NCBI RefSeq assembly: GCF_050589825.1
Contig: NZ_JBNGOZ010000003.1
Span: 62,001-126,000 of the forward strand
Length of the DNA stretch: 64,000 nt
Origin: Carboxylicivirga longa
GTDB taxonomy: Bacteria > Bacteroidota > Bacteroidia > Bacteroidales > Marinilabiliaceae
Direction: 5' to 3'
Shown: piece by piece, positions 47,019-56,621 of the stretch
How positions within the stretch are numbered: the first letter of the stretch is position 1
How the letters are laid out: the number at the start of each line of letters is the position of its first letter
Made by a program: the position numbers and the translations under genes
Notes under the pieces: generated by a model
What the model was told of the DNA's origin: nothing
Database searches by the model: none
What the model saw: only the letters and a program-made list of their open reading frames with translations

Positions 47019-48131
47019 ATGGCAACGAAAGACGATCATCATCATATCGAAAACGATCCCGGATACAAGGGCTTAAAAGTAAACAAAGGCGTGAAGGATG
47101 CGCCCACGATCAATCCAAACCTTAACAAACAACTGGTAAAGCGCAAAAAGCAGTTGTCGGTGGATGAGTATGTAAATGGCATACGCGAGGGCAATGTCAC
47201 CATCTTAAGCAGAGCGGTCACCATGGTTGAGAGCGCCCTGCCCGAGCACCAAAAGTTGGCCCAGCAGATTATTGAGAGATGTCTGCCTTATGCTGGCAAC
47301 AGCATACGTTTGGGTATTACAGGCGTGCCCGGAGCCGGTAAAAGTACCTTTATCGAGTCCATGGGTATGCACATTATACGGCAAGGAGGTAAGCTGGCCG
47401 TGTTGGCCATTGACCCTTCCAGTGAGCGTTCAAAGGGTAGTATCCTGGGCGATAAAACGCGCATGGAGAAATTGTCGGGCGAAGACAATGCCTATATTCG
47501 TCCTTCACCATCGGCCGGATCATTGGGAGGTGTGGCACGCAAAACGCGCGAGACCATTATCTTGTGCGAGGCGGCCGGTTTCGACACTATTTTTATTGAA
47601 ACGGTGGGCGTGGGGCAGTCGGAGACAGCCGTTCATTCCATGGTCGACTTCTTTCTGCTAATTATGCTGGCCGGTGCCGGTGATGAGCTGCAAGGCATCA
47701 AGCGGGGTATAATGGAAATGGCCGACGCCATCACCATTAACAAGGCCGACGGGCAAAATGTGGAGCGTGCCAAGCTGGCACAGGCTGAGTATCGCAGTGC
47801 CCTGCACCTGTTTCCACCCACCAAATCGGGCTGGGTGCCGGAAGTAAAAACCTGTTCGTCGCTCTTCCACAAGGATGTGGATAAAATTTGGGACATGGTA
47901 CTGGAGTATGTTAGTATGACCCGAAAAAATGGCTACTTTGAAGGACACCGTCGTTCGCAGGCCAAATACTGGATGTATGAAAGTATTAATGAGCAGCTGC
48001 GTAATAATTTTTATCATCACCCGTTGATAAAGGCAGCCTTGCCCGATAATGAGCAGATGGTGCTAAACGACGAGAAAAGCTCGTTTATGGCGGCCAAGGA
48101 TTTGCTGGATAGTTATTTTAAAAACATTTAA
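47019..48131 (+). CDS. meaB: Methylmalonyl-CoA mutase-associated GTPase MeaB
   Basis: 370 residues: Walker A GVPGAGKS near 102-109, VAIDPSSERSKGSILGDK-like switch region, TVGVGQSE (near 195), and a C-terminal dimerisation arm. It chaperones adenosylcobalamin loading and protects methylmalonyl-CoA mutase. The mutase genes are not in this window. Followed after 40 bases by a TlpA-like gene. Confidence 0.93.
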   Translation: MATKDDHHHIENDPGYKGLKVNKGVKDAPTINPNLNKQLVKRKKQLSVDEYVNGIREGNVTILSRAVTMVESALPEHQKLAQQIIERCLPYAGNSIRLGITGVPGAGKSTFIESMGMHIIRQGGKLAVLAIDPSSERSKGSILGDKTRMEKLSGEDNAYIRPSPSAGSLGGVARKTRETIILCEAAGFDTIFIETVGVGQSETAVHSMVDFFLLIMLAGAGDELQGIKRGIMEMADAITINKADGQNVERAKLAQAEYRSALHLFPPTKSGWVPEVKTCSSLFHKDVDKIWDMVLEYVSMTRKNGYFEGHRRSQAKYWMYESINEQLRNNFYHHPLIKAALPDNEQMVLNDEKSSFMAAKDLLDSYFKNI

Positions 48132-48171
48132 TTCAATTTACATAGCCGTTAAGGCATTAATTTTACAACAC

Positions 48172-49272
48172 ATGAAAAATTTTTTGTTAGCCATCTTTGG
48201 TGTTGCCCTTTTGGCAAGTTGTCAGCCAAAATCTTATGAAGTAACCGGCACACTGGAAGGTGCAACATCTGAACGGGTGATTTTAAAGAAAATAAGAAAA
48301 GGACAGCCCGTTGATGTGGACACAGCACAGATGGTGAATGGTACTTTTACCTTTACCGGTAGCGTAGATGCTCCCGAATTCTATATTCTAATGGTAGATG
48401 GTAAACAGCAGCCTGCCGTATTCTTTGTATCCAACGATAAAATCAGTATCAGCGGTAATGTTGATGAGTTATCAAAAGCCGAAGTATCAGGATCTCCATT
48501 AACTGAACTCTTTACTAAATTTAACGATGAAGTACCGGGGCAGGAGCGTAGCCGTGAGTTGCAGCAGGAGTATCAGATGGCCTATATGAGCAAGGATGTG
48601 GATAAGCAGAAGATGCTGCAGGAAGAGATGCAGAGCTTAATGGAAGAAACACGTGCTTATTTCAAAACCTTTGTAAACGAAAACACCGATAACGAATGTG
48701 GGTTATTCTTAGCATTGAATATGGCACCTTCATTGGATTTGGAAGAGCTGCGTGAGCTGATTGCTCAGTTTGAGTCAAGCATGGGCGAGCATGTTTATTT
48801 AGCCGAGATGAAAGAGTTATTGGCACCGCTTGAAGAGTTTGAGCAGGCGCAGGCGGCCACGGCCGAAGGTGCACAGGCCCCTGATTTTACACTGCCAACA
48901 GCCGAAGGTGGCGAAGCAACGTTGAGCAGCTTCAAAGGGAAGTACGTGCTCATCGATTTCTGGGCCAGCTGGTGTCAGCCTTGTCGTCAGGAAAATCCCA
49001 ATGTGGTGAAGGCCTATAACGCCTATAATGCTAAGGGGTTTGAGGTTATCAGCGTATCGGTAGATAACAATCAGGATGCCTGGAAGAAAGCCATTGAAGA
49101 GGATGGATTAAGTTGGACACAGGTGATTGCCGATGAGGAATCAGGCATTGCCCAGGCTTACGCTATTCAGAGCATTCCCAGCACTTTCCTTTTGGATAAA
49201 GAGGGTAAGATTATCGCTAAGAACCTGAGAGGCGCTGCCCTGGAGGAAAAATTAGCAGAGCTGCTGAACTAA
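48172..49272 (+). CDS. TlpA-like thiol-disulfide lipoprotein (DUF4369 + AhpC/TSA)
   Basis: 366 residues: lipobox LLASC (Cys near 17), N-terminal DUF4369 domain, helical linker, C-terminal thioredoxin fold with active site WASWCQPC (near 264-271). It acts in periplasmic thiol reduction or cytochrome maturation. A paralogue follows. Confidence 0.9.
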   Translation: MKNFLLAIFGVALLASCQPKSYEVTGTLEGATSERVILKKIRKGQPVDVDTAQMVNGTFTFTGSVDAPEFYILMVDGKQQPAVFFVSNDKISISGNVDELSKAEVSGSPLTELFTKFNDEVPGQERSRELQQEYQMAYMSKDVDKQKMLQEEMQSLMEETRAYFKTFVNENTDNECGLFLALNMAPSLDLEELRELIAQFESSMGEHVYLAEMKELLAPLEEFEQAQAATAEGAQAPDFTLPTAEGGEATLSSFKGKYVLIDFWASWCQPCRQENPNVVKAYNAYNAKGFEVISVSVDNNQDAWKKAIEEDGLSWTQVIADEESGIAQAYAIQSIPSTFLLDKEGKIIAKNLRGAALEEKLAELLN

Positions 49273-49298
49273 TACAGGAGCCCTGTATCACAATGCAA

Positions 49299-49327
49299 AA
49301 AGTTACTTCTCCGGAGGTGGCTTTTTT
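49299..49327 (+). terminator. Terminator between the TlpA-like genes
   Basis: Wobble-rich stem GTTACTTC/GAGGTGGC followed by a run of seven T. Confidence 0.5.
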
Positions 49328-49432
49328 TATGCGCCTGTTTTGATATGTACATCTGTGCATGTATATTTATGGCCGTATAAATAACAATCCCGATGCTTGC
49401 ATATCAGACAAGCGTCAAAAAAACATTTTTCA

Positions 49433-50530
49433 ATGAAAAATCTATTATTTCTTGCCACAGCGGCAATGCTTTTCTTGGCGGCCTGTCAGCCACAGAAAGC
49501 AAGCTTTACCATCAGCGGTACCTTGGAAGGGGCGACCGATAAAGTGGTTGTTATCAGTGTGTATGATAAGAGCGGTGTGAATGTAAAAGACACCTTAAAT
49601 ATTGTGGATGGCGTACTCGATTACGCAACGGAACTGAGTGAGCCTGTATTTGTTATTCTGGGCGAAGCCGGAGGTCGTAAAACCTTAAATTTCTTTGCCG
49701 ATAATGCGGATTATACCATCAATGGTTCTCTGGACGCTATTAACGAGGCAAGTATTACGGGCGGTGCTGTTTTTGAAACTTATAAGTCAATCAGCGATGC
49801 TTCAAAGGTAATTAATGCCAAAAATGAAGAATTGAAAAAAGCCTATGGCGAGGCTGGTCAGGCCGGCGATACAGCCAAGCAAAAAGCCATTATTGAAGAG
49901 TATGATGCCAACAATGCCGAGATGGAGGCTGTGCAGCTTGAGGTGGTGAAGGCCAACCCTAAGTCACCCGTTTCGGCTTTTGTGGTTTCCAATATTTACG
50001 GACACCGCTCCATCGAGGAAATGAAAGAAGGTTTGGCGCTGCTGGATGCTTCTTTGTCGGAATCTACCTATTATCAAAAGCTAAGTGAGAAAATTACAAA
50101 GCTTGAAGCTGTGGCCGTAGGTGAGATGGCACCCGATTTCACCATGAATGATACGGAGGGCAACCCGGTTTCTCTGTCGTCGTTCAAAGGAAAATATATG
50201 CTGCTTGACTTCTGGGCCAGCTGGTGTGGTCCTTGCCGTCGCGAAAACCCCAACGTGGTGAAGCTGTATGACGAATTTAAAGACAAAGGATTCGATATCC
50301 TGGGCATTTCATTGGATCAGAAAAAAGATGCCTGGCTAAAGGCTATTGAAGACGATCAATTAACCTGGAACCATGTGTCAGACCTTAAAGGATGGCAAAA
50401 TGAGGTGGCTAAAATGTATGCCGTATCGGGCATTCCTCATACCATTTTGCTGGATAAAGAGGGACGCATCATCGCCAAAAACCTGCGTGGTGATGATCTG
50501 CATGCTAAAGTGGCAGAACTATTAAATTAA
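49433..50530 (+). CDS. TlpA-like thiol-disulfide lipoprotein, paralogue
   Basis: 365 residues from ATG at 49433 (MKNLLFLA); upstream residues in the open frame are unlikely. Lipobox LAAC (Cys near 17), DUF4369-like domain, thioredoxin fold with WASWCGPC (near 262-269), identical architecture to the preceding gene but different active-site dipeptide (GP instead of QP). Tandem duplication is likely. Confidence 0.9.
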   Translation: MKNLLFLATAAMLFLAACQPQKASFTISGTLEGATDKVVVISVYDKSGVNVKDTLNIVDGVLDYATELSEPVFVILGEAGGRKTLNFFADNADYTINGSLDAINEASITGGAVFETYKSISDASKVINAKNEELKKAYGEAGQAGDTAKQKAIIEEYDANNAEMEAVQLEVVKANPKSPVSAFVVSNIYGHRSIEEMKEGLALLDASLSESTYYQKLSEKITKLEAVAVGEMAPDFTMNDTEGNPVSLSSFKGKYMLLDFWASWCGPCRRENPNVVKLYDEFKDKGFDILGISLDQKKDAWLKAIEDDQLTWNHVSDLKGWQNEVAKMYAVSGIPHTILLDKEGRIIAKNLRGDDLHAKVAELLN

Positions 50531-50564
50531 TGGATACTATAGCGTAGTAACTTGATTGTAAATT

Positions 50565-50595
50565 AAAAAAAGGAGGCCGTGGGTCTCCTTTTTTT
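50565..50595 (+). terminator. Terminator after the second TlpA-like gene
   Basis: AAAAAAAGGAG (50565-50575) pairs with CTCCTTTTTTT (50585-50595), 9-base loop, followed by GTGCC. Confidence 0.85.
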
Positions 50596-50730
50596 GTGCC
50601 AATACTTGATATTTATCGTTTTATTTCAAACTCTCTGCCATTAATTTTGTTTATGTAGTTGATGTGCCCTTGTGCATATCATATCAAGATGAAATTCTTT
50701 TTTGTCAAATAAGAAATAAAATAGCATACA

Positions 50731-52122
50731 ATGAATTACGATTTATTAGTTATTGGTAGTGGGCCGGGCGGATACGTGGCGGCCATTCGTGCATCACAGT
50801 TAGGCCTGAAGGTGGCAGTTGTTGAACGCTCCGAGCTGGGAGGTATCTGCCTCAATTGGGGTTGTATCCCCACCAAATCGCTGCTGAAGAGTGCCAGTGT
50901 ATTTGAATACCTTCAGCATGCTGCCGATTATGGTATTAATATTAAAGGCGAAGCCAGTGCCGACTTCGAGGCCATGGTAAAGCGCAGTCGTGGAGTAGCC
51001 GATGGCATGAGTAAAGGCATTCAGTACTTGCTTAAAAAGAATAAGATAGAGGTGATACAAGGAGCCGGTAAGCTCCTGGGCAATAAACAGGTGGAAGTAA
51101 GCAGTGAGTCCGGCGATAAAACAGTTTACAGTGCCAATCACATCTTGCTTGCCACGGGAGCACGCAGTCGTCAGCTACCCAACCTACCGCAGGATGGCGA
51201 GAAGGTGATTGGTTACCGCAAGGCACTCACCCTCGATAAGCAGCCCAAATCGATGATTGTGGTAGGATCGGGAGCCATTGGCAGTGAGTTTGCCTATTTC
51301 TATAACGCCATTGGTACCAAGGTAACATTGGTGGAATATATGCCTACTATTGTGCCTGTTGAAGATGAAGAGGTGTCCAAGCAATTGGGGCGCTCCTTTA
51401 AAAAGGCCGGCATCAAAGTCATGACAGCCGCCGAGGTAACACAGGTAGATACCTCAGGTGATAAGGTAAAAGTGGTGATCAAAACCAAGAAAGGGGAAGA
51501 AGAGCATGAGGCCGATATTGTGCTTTCGGCAGTAGGCATTAGTCCTAATGTTGAAAATCTGGGGCTGGAAGAGGCCGGTGTGGAGCTCGAAAATGGTCGC
51601 GTGAAGGTAGATGAATACTACCGCACAAGTGCTGAAGGTATCTATGCCATTGGTGATCTTGTGCCGGGGCAGGCCTTGGCTCACGTGGCATCGGCCGAGG
51701 GAATTATCTGTGTTGAGAAAATAGCAGGTCATAAGCCCGAGGCTTTGGATTATGGCAACATACCCGGATGTACCTATACATCGCCTGAAGTAGCTTCGGT
51801 GGGTATGACAGAGAAGGCTGCTAAAGAGGCTGGTTACGAGCTAAAAGTGGGTAAGTTTCCCTTCTCGGCCTCCGGCAAGGCCAGTGCAGCGGGTCATAAG
51901 GATGGCTTTGTAAAGCTTATTTTTGATGCTAAATACGGCGAATTACTGGGGGCACACCTCATAGGCGCTAATGTAACAGAGATGATTGCCGAGTTGGTAA
52001 CAGCGCGTAAGTTGGAGACTACGGGGCACGAGATCATCAAGGCAGTGCATCCGCACCCCACCATGTCGGAGGCGGTGATGGAAGCTGCCGCTGCTGCCTA
52101 CGATGAAGTGATTCACATCTGA
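50731..52122 (+). CDS. lpd: Dihydrolipoyl dehydrogenase
   Basis: 463 residues: N-terminal FAD-binding GSGPGGYVAAIRA, redox-active disulfide GGICLNWGCIPTKSLL (C42/C47 region), NAD-binding GSGAIGSEFAYF, C-terminal dimer His-Glu motif HPHPTMSEAVMEA. E3 component of 2-oxoacid dehydrogenase or glycine cleavage complexes; partners are not nearby. Ends at a hairpin. Confidence 0.96.
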   Translation: MNYDLLVIGSGPGGYVAAIRASQLGLKVAVVERSELGGICLNWGCIPTKSLLKSASVFEYLQHAADYGINIKGEASADFEAMVKRSRGVADGMSKGIQYLLKKNKIEVIQGAGKLLGNKQVEVSSESGDKTVYSANHILLATGARSRQLPNLPQDGEKVIGYRKALTLDKQPKSMIVVGSGAIGSEFAYFYNAIGTKVTLVEYMPTIVPVEDEEVSKQLGRSFKKAGIKVMTAAEVTQVDTSGDKVKVVIKTKKGEEEHEADIVLSAVGISPNVENLGLEEAGVELENGRVKVDEYYRTSAEGIYAIGDLVPGQALAHVASAEGIICVEKIAGHKPEALDYGNIPGCTYTSPEVASVGMTEKAAKEAGYELKVGKFPFSASGKASAAGHKDGFVKLIFDAKYGELLGAHLIGANVTEMIAELVTARKLETTGHEIIKAVHPHPTMSEAVMEAAAAAYDEVIHI

Positions 52123-52144
52123 TAAGTTTAAAGGATTTTTTTTC

Positions 52145-52186
52145 AAGGCTGTTGTCGGCAAATAGATTAGCCAGTGCAACAGCCTT
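52145..52186 (+). terminator. Terminator after lpd
   Basis: AAGGCTGTTG (52145-52154) pairs with CAACAGCCTT (52177-52186), 22-base loop, then TTTC. Confidence 0.75.
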
Positions 52187-52267
52187 TTTCTATTGAGCGG
52201 GTTTAGACTTGTGCTTTTGTGTTATCGTGTGGCCGTGAAATGAATAAAAAGGTACCCGCTGATAGTT

Positions 52268-53713
52268 TTAATTTGCCGGAAGGGTGAAGATAAATGTGGA
52301 GCCTTCACCTTTTTTACTGTATACATGGATTTGTCCGCCGTTTCTCATCACAAATTCCTTGCAGAGTATTAGTCCCAAACCGGTGCCTTTTTCATTACCG
52401 GTGCCCGGTGTAGAAATAGCTTTGCTGTATTCAAAAAGTAGCGGTAGCCGTTCGGAATCAATTCCAACGCCTTGGTCTTTAATGGCTACTTTTATATATC
52501 CATCTTGCTGCCACAGTTGAATGGTAATTTCTCCCTGCTCGTACGAAAACTTAATGGCATTAACAATCAGGTTACGGAGAATCGTTTGTACCATGTTAAT
52601 ATCGGCTTTAACGCATCCCTGGTTTTTGCTATTATCCTGTATAGTGACAGTAATCGACTTCTGTGCAGCCATATCTTGGTAGGCGCCGGTTATTTTACGG
52701 ATCACCGGTGTAAGATTAAGTGGCTGCGGTTGGTAGCTAAGGCGTGCGCTTTGCGATCGAGCCCATTGAAGGAGGTTGTTGAGCAGGTCGTTACCTGTAT
52801 CAGCCGAGCGCAGAATAACTTTTAGTCCGTCGCTGAGATCTTCTTTGGAATAGTTATCGATGTCGGTAAGTAATAGCTGCGCAATGGATTTTTGAACCGT
52901 AAACGGATTGCGCAGGTCGTGCCCGATGATGGAGAAGAGCCTGTCTTTGGTTTGGTTGAGCTGCTGGAGTTCTTCATTCTGTTGTGAAATTTTCTCTTTT
53001 TGATCAGCCAGTTTCTTTGTGACCTCTTTTTCTGCATCCAGTCTTTGCAGCGCCATCTTTTTTTTCTGTTTTTCCAGTGCCAGATCAAGATCTGCCTTGT
53101 TTTTTTCTGACAGTATTTTGGCTTGCTTAGCGACCAGGCGATCAATCATGGCGGGTATGTTTAATGTAAAATAACCAAGTAGGCCCATGTAGATGCTGCG
53201 GTAGAAGTGACCGGCCGGATCGGCGGATACGACACTGCCTATTAGCTGTGAATCGATGGCGGACAAGCGCAGGTAATAAATCAGGTTATAGCAGAATAGG
53301 GTCAATAGGGTGGCGTAGATAACGAGGCGTCGATCGTACCGAAGTACCGCCATTAAAATCAGAATGGGATAGATGAATGCCGAGGCTGCGGTGGCCACAC
53401 CAATGGGACTGAATAAGATGGAGTAGTTATAGATGTGGAGGGATAATACCACAATATCGATGGTGACTGAGAGGTAGGGTACCCAGGTATGGAGGGTATG
53501 TTTCTTTAAGATCCAATAGAGGGAGAAGTTATATCCACCGTATAGCGCAATGGGAAAGGCAGATACTAATGCTTCGTACCGATGTCCACGTGAATAAATA
53601 TAACTGATTAAAACAATTATAACTGTCAGTAAGACCCAACGGAACTGCATGGCTTTTTTTTCGCCCCATTTGGCTTCGCTTTCAAACAAACGGTTAAATT
53701 CATTCATGCTCAT
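52268..53713 (-). CDS. Membrane-bound sensor histidine kinase
   Basis: 481 residues from ATG at 53713 (MSMNEFN); MNEFN at 53707 is also possible. Five or six TM helices in the first 190 residues, a coiled coil (about 200-255), HisKA with SIIGHDLRNPFTVQ (phospho-acceptor His), HATPase with DQGVGIDSERLP and GTGLGLILCKEFV. No response regulator is adjacent, so it is an orphan in this window. Confidence 0.9.
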   Translation of the reverse strand: MSMNEFNRLFESEAKWGEKKAMQFRWVLLTVIIVLISYIYSRGHRYEALVSAFPIALYGGYNFSLYWILKKHTLHTWVPYLSVTIDIVVLSLHIYNYSILFSPIGVATAASAFIYPILILMAVLRYDRRLVIYATLLTLFCYNLIYYLRLSAIDSQLIGSVVSADPAGHFYRSIYMGLLGYFTLNIPAMIDRLVAKQAKILSEKNKADLDLALEKQKKKMALQRLDAEKEVTKKLADQKEKISQQNEELQQLNQTKDRLFSIIGHDLRNPFTVQKSIAQLLLTDIDNYSKEDLSDGLKVILRSADTGNDLLNNLLQWARSQSARLSYQPQPLNLTPVIRKITGAYQDMAAQKSITVTIQDNSKNQGCVKADINMVQTILRNLIVNAIKFSYEQGEITIQLWQQDGYIKVAIKDQGVGIDSERLPLLFEYSKAISTPGTGNEKGTGLGLILCKEFVMRNGGQIHVYSKKGEGSTFIFTLPAN

Positions 53714-53929
53714 TGGGATTAGCCTTGTAAAGATAGGAAAAACCACAGATCAATCTTTTGATATGCCAACACTATATTTGAAAATCATAGCGCTGAGAAC
53801 AATCATCGTTAAAATAAGTTAGGCTTACAATAAGTAGTTTTTGGGCTTTAAAAACTTGCCTATGTCCCATTCAAAAACAATATTTGTTATAGAAAATCTA
53901 CACATTACAATAATCTTAGATCCAATTCT

Positions 53930-55705
53930 ATGCAGATAATCAATGAGTTTTTGCTCTTAATCGACGCGTACATAGGCAGTCATATTTGGTTTGTTTTATT
54001 TCTTTTACTCACCGGTATTTTTTTTACTTTTTATCTTAAATTTCCTCAGTTTCGCTATTTTAGATATGCCTTACGCATTGTAAGGGGTAAGTTCGATAAG
54101 GACGATGATGAGGGAGATACCTCCCATTTTCAGGCTCTCACCACTGCTTTGTCGGGTACGGTGGGTACCGGTAATATTGCCGGGGTGGCCCTGGCTGTGC
54201 ACCTGGGCGGTCCTGCTGCTCTTTTCTGGATGTTGGTAACGGCGCTGTTTGGTATGACCACCAAGTTTGTGGAGGTAACCCTTTCACATAAGTATCGCGA
54301 GAAGGCTGAGGACGGTTCTATAGCGGGCGGTCCCATGTATTACATGCGTAAGCGGCTTAACATTAAAATGCCGGGCGGTAAAATATTGAAAACCGGTCAC
54401 TGGATTGCCGGTATTTTTGCCCTGGCTACAATACTATCCTCATTTGGTACGGGCAGTCTTCCGCAGATTAATAGTATCTCCAATTCTTTGTTTGCCACCT
54501 TTGGTATTCCCCATATGCTTACCGGCCTGGTATTGGCAGTGCTGTTGGGCTTTGTTATCATTGGCGGCATTAAGCGCATTGCGCTGGTAACTTCGCGTTT
54601 GGTGCCCGCCATGGCTGTTATCTATTTCATTGGAGCTATGGCAGTTATTTTATTCAATTACGATAATATATGGCCTTCGCTACAGGCCATTGTAGGAGAT
54701 ATATTTACAGGCTCTTCGGCCAGTGGTGGTTTCCTGGGGGCCACTATTGCCTTTGCTTTTAACCGCGGTGTTAACCGGGGCTTGTTCTCCAATGAGGCAG
54801 GGCAGGGGTCGGCACCCATCGCTCACGCGGCTGCCAAGGCTCACGAGCCTGTTTCAGAAGGCCTGGTGGCCCTCTTGGAGCCTTTTATCGATACCATAAT
54901 TATTTGCAGTCTGACGGGCTTGGTGCTGCTTTCCTCGGGCGTTTGGCGCGAAAAGGTGGATAATCGCTTTCAGCTCGTTGACTTGCAAGTGATCAGTTCG
55001 GAGCATATCAGCGATGACAATGCAGAGGGACGCAAGGAGCTGGCGCAGCATGTATTGGGCGATAAGATTTTGCCCTTATTCAGTGGGGAACTCAGGGTTG
55101 AGGAAGGCCGTATCCTAACACCTGTTACACTCATTCATGCACGCTCCCTGGCCGAAGAGGTGAAGGTGAAGCGGGGACAGCGGCCATATAGCGGGGTGCT
55201 ATCAGTGAACGAGGGCAATATTATTATTCAGGATAAAGCATTGGGCCTGTTTGAGCGTATTAAAGCACAGTTTTCGCACAGCGGCAACAATAAAATTGTC
55301 ATAGAGGGTAAGTCGCTCATTCATAGTGCGCCACTTACGGCTGTAGCTTTTACGCGTAGTTGGTTTGGTCACTGGGGACAATACATCGTGTCCATTGGAC
55401 TGCTGCTTTTTGCCTTCTCTACGGCCATCTCGTGGTCGTACTACGGCGACCGTGCCATCACCTATCTATGGGGTTCTAAATATGTATTATGGTACCATTT
55501 AGTTTACGTCATCGGTTTTTTCATCGCCTCTTTTGTCGATACCACCATTATCTGGACGCTTTCGGGCATAACAATCGCGCTAATGACCATTCCCAACCTG
55601 TTTGGTTTATTATTTTTGCACAAAGAAATGAAGCGCGATGTCAAAAGTTTTTGGGAAGAGTATAAACAGCGCTTCCCGGAGGATAAAAGGGTGCCGCGCG
55701 ATTAA
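53930..55705 (+). CDS. Sodium:alanine (AGCS) symporter family protein with an insertion
   Basis: 591 residues, about 100 more than typical. About ten TM segments; family motifs include ALSGTVGTGNIAGVALAV (near 65), AIAFAFNRGVNRGLFSNEAGQGSAPIAHA (near 270-300). A soluble insertion of about 110 residues (about 345-465, DLQVISSEHISDDN to GKSLIHSAP) interrupts the TM core before the final TMs. Likely a Na+/amino-acid symporter; substrate unresolved. Confidence 0.88.
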   Translation: MQIINEFLLLIDAYIGSHIWFVLFLLLTGIFFTFYLKFPQFRYFRYALRIVRGKFDKDDDEGDTSHFQALTTALSGTVGTGNIAGVALAVHLGGPAALFWMLVTALFGMTTKFVEVTLSHKYREKAEDGSIAGGPMYYMRKRLNIKMPGGKILKTGHWIAGIFALATILSSFGTGSLPQINSISNSLFATFGIPHMLTGLVLAVLLGFVIIGGIKRIALVTSRLVPAMAVIYFIGAMAVILFNYDNIWPSLQAIVGDIFTGSSASGGFLGATIAFAFNRGVNRGLFSNEAGQGSAPIAHAAAKAHEPVSEGLVALLEPFIDTIIICSLTGLVLLSSGVWREKVDNRFQLVDLQVISSEHISDDNAEGRKELAQHVLGDKILPLFSGELRVEEGRILTPVTLIHARSLAEEVKVKRGQRPYSGVLSVNEGNIIIQDKALGLFERIKAQFSHSGNNKIVIEGKSLIHSAPLTAVAFTRSWFGHWGQYIVSIGLLLFAFSTAISWSYYGDRAITYLWGSKYVLWYHLVYVIGFFIASFVDTTIIWTLSGITIALMTIPNLFGLLFLHKEMKRDVKSFWEEYKQRFPEDKRVPRD

Positions 55706-55726
55706 TTATCTTATTTTTTTGATGTT

Positions 55727-56026
55727 ATGACGTCGTATATTGTAATTGCTTTGTTTGCTATGGGAATTGGCTTTGGTCGCCTGATGCGCGATAAGGACAA
55801 GGCACGTAAAGGAATAGATGCCGCCGTTACCTGGTCGGTGTATCTCTTATTGTTTTTATTGGGCATAGCCGTGGGTACTAATGCTGACATTATCAATAAC
55901 TTTTCCCGTATTGGTTACACGGCTTTTTGGCTGACTATTGGAGCTGTGGGCGGCAGTGTGTTGCTCGCAGCATTGGTCTATCACTTCTTCTTTAAAGCTG
56001 GGAAAGGAGCTGATTATGAAGGGTAG
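55727..56026 (+). CDS. LysO-family exporter, N-terminal-half protein
   Basis: 99 residues, three TM helices (about 4-18, 37-52, 66-87), matching the N-terminal half of LysO/DUF340 lysine exporters. Its last 11 bases overlap the next gene, which has the C-terminal half. The symporter gene upstream ends 21 bases away, so the three are likely one operon linked with amino-acid transport. Confidence 0.75.
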   Translation: MTSYIVIALFAMGIGFGRLMRDKDKARKGIDAAVTWSVYLLLFLLGIAVGTNADIINNFSRIGYTAFWLTIGAVGGSVLLAALVYHFFFKAGKGADYEG

Positions 56027-56621
56027 TATCATTATTCTGGGTTTTTTTGCTCTGGGCTTAATCGGGGGTATTGCACAATGGTTTCCGCAATGGTTGCTTA
56101 GTGATGATTTAACAACGTATGCCTTGTTTATACTCATGTTTTTGGTGGGCATCAGCATTGGCAGCGATCGTAATGCTTTTTATATCTTGCGCAAGCTTAA
56201 TGTTAAGGTGGTGTTGGTGCCCCTATCAGTGATCGTGGGCAGCCTGGTAGGTGCTTCTGTAGTATCCTTCATGCTCAGTGACGTGAATGTTAAGGAGGCC
56301 ATGGCGGTGGGTGCCGGATTTGGTTATTATTCGCTATCCAGCATCTTTATTGGGCAGTTGCACAGTCAGGAGCTGGGCGTCGTAGCGCTCTTGTCCAATA
56401 TCTTTCGCGAAATTATCACTCTGTTGGCAGTGCCTATTCTCGTTAAATACTTTGGTAAGCTGGCCGGCATCGCCACGGGGGGCGCAACGGCCATGGACAC
56501 AACATTGCCGGTTATTGTGAAGTTCACCGGTAAAGAGTACGGTATCGTCGCAATATTTAGTGGTATTGTCCTTACCATCCTGGTACCTGTGCTGGTTACG
56601 CTGATTCTGGAAGTGTTGTAA
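56016..56621 (+). CDS. LysO-family exporter, C-terminal-half protein
   Basis: 201 residues from ATG at 56016 (MKGSIIILG). About six TM helices and the conserved core GAGFGYYSLSSIFIGQ with GGATAMDTTLPVIVKF, as in DUF340/LysO. In E. coli this and the preceding product are one chain of about 300 residues. Overlap of 11 bases suggests translational coupling. Confidence 0.8.
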   Translation: MKGSIIILGFFALGLIGGIAQWFPQWLLSDDLTTYALFILMFLVGISIGSDRNAFYILRKLNVKVVLVPLSVIVGSLVGASVVSFMLSDVNVKEAMAVGAGFGYYSLSSIFIGQLHSQELGVVALLSNIFREIITLLAVPILVKYFGKLAGIATGGATAMDTTLPVIVKFTGKEYGIVAIFSGIVLTILVPVLVTLILEVL

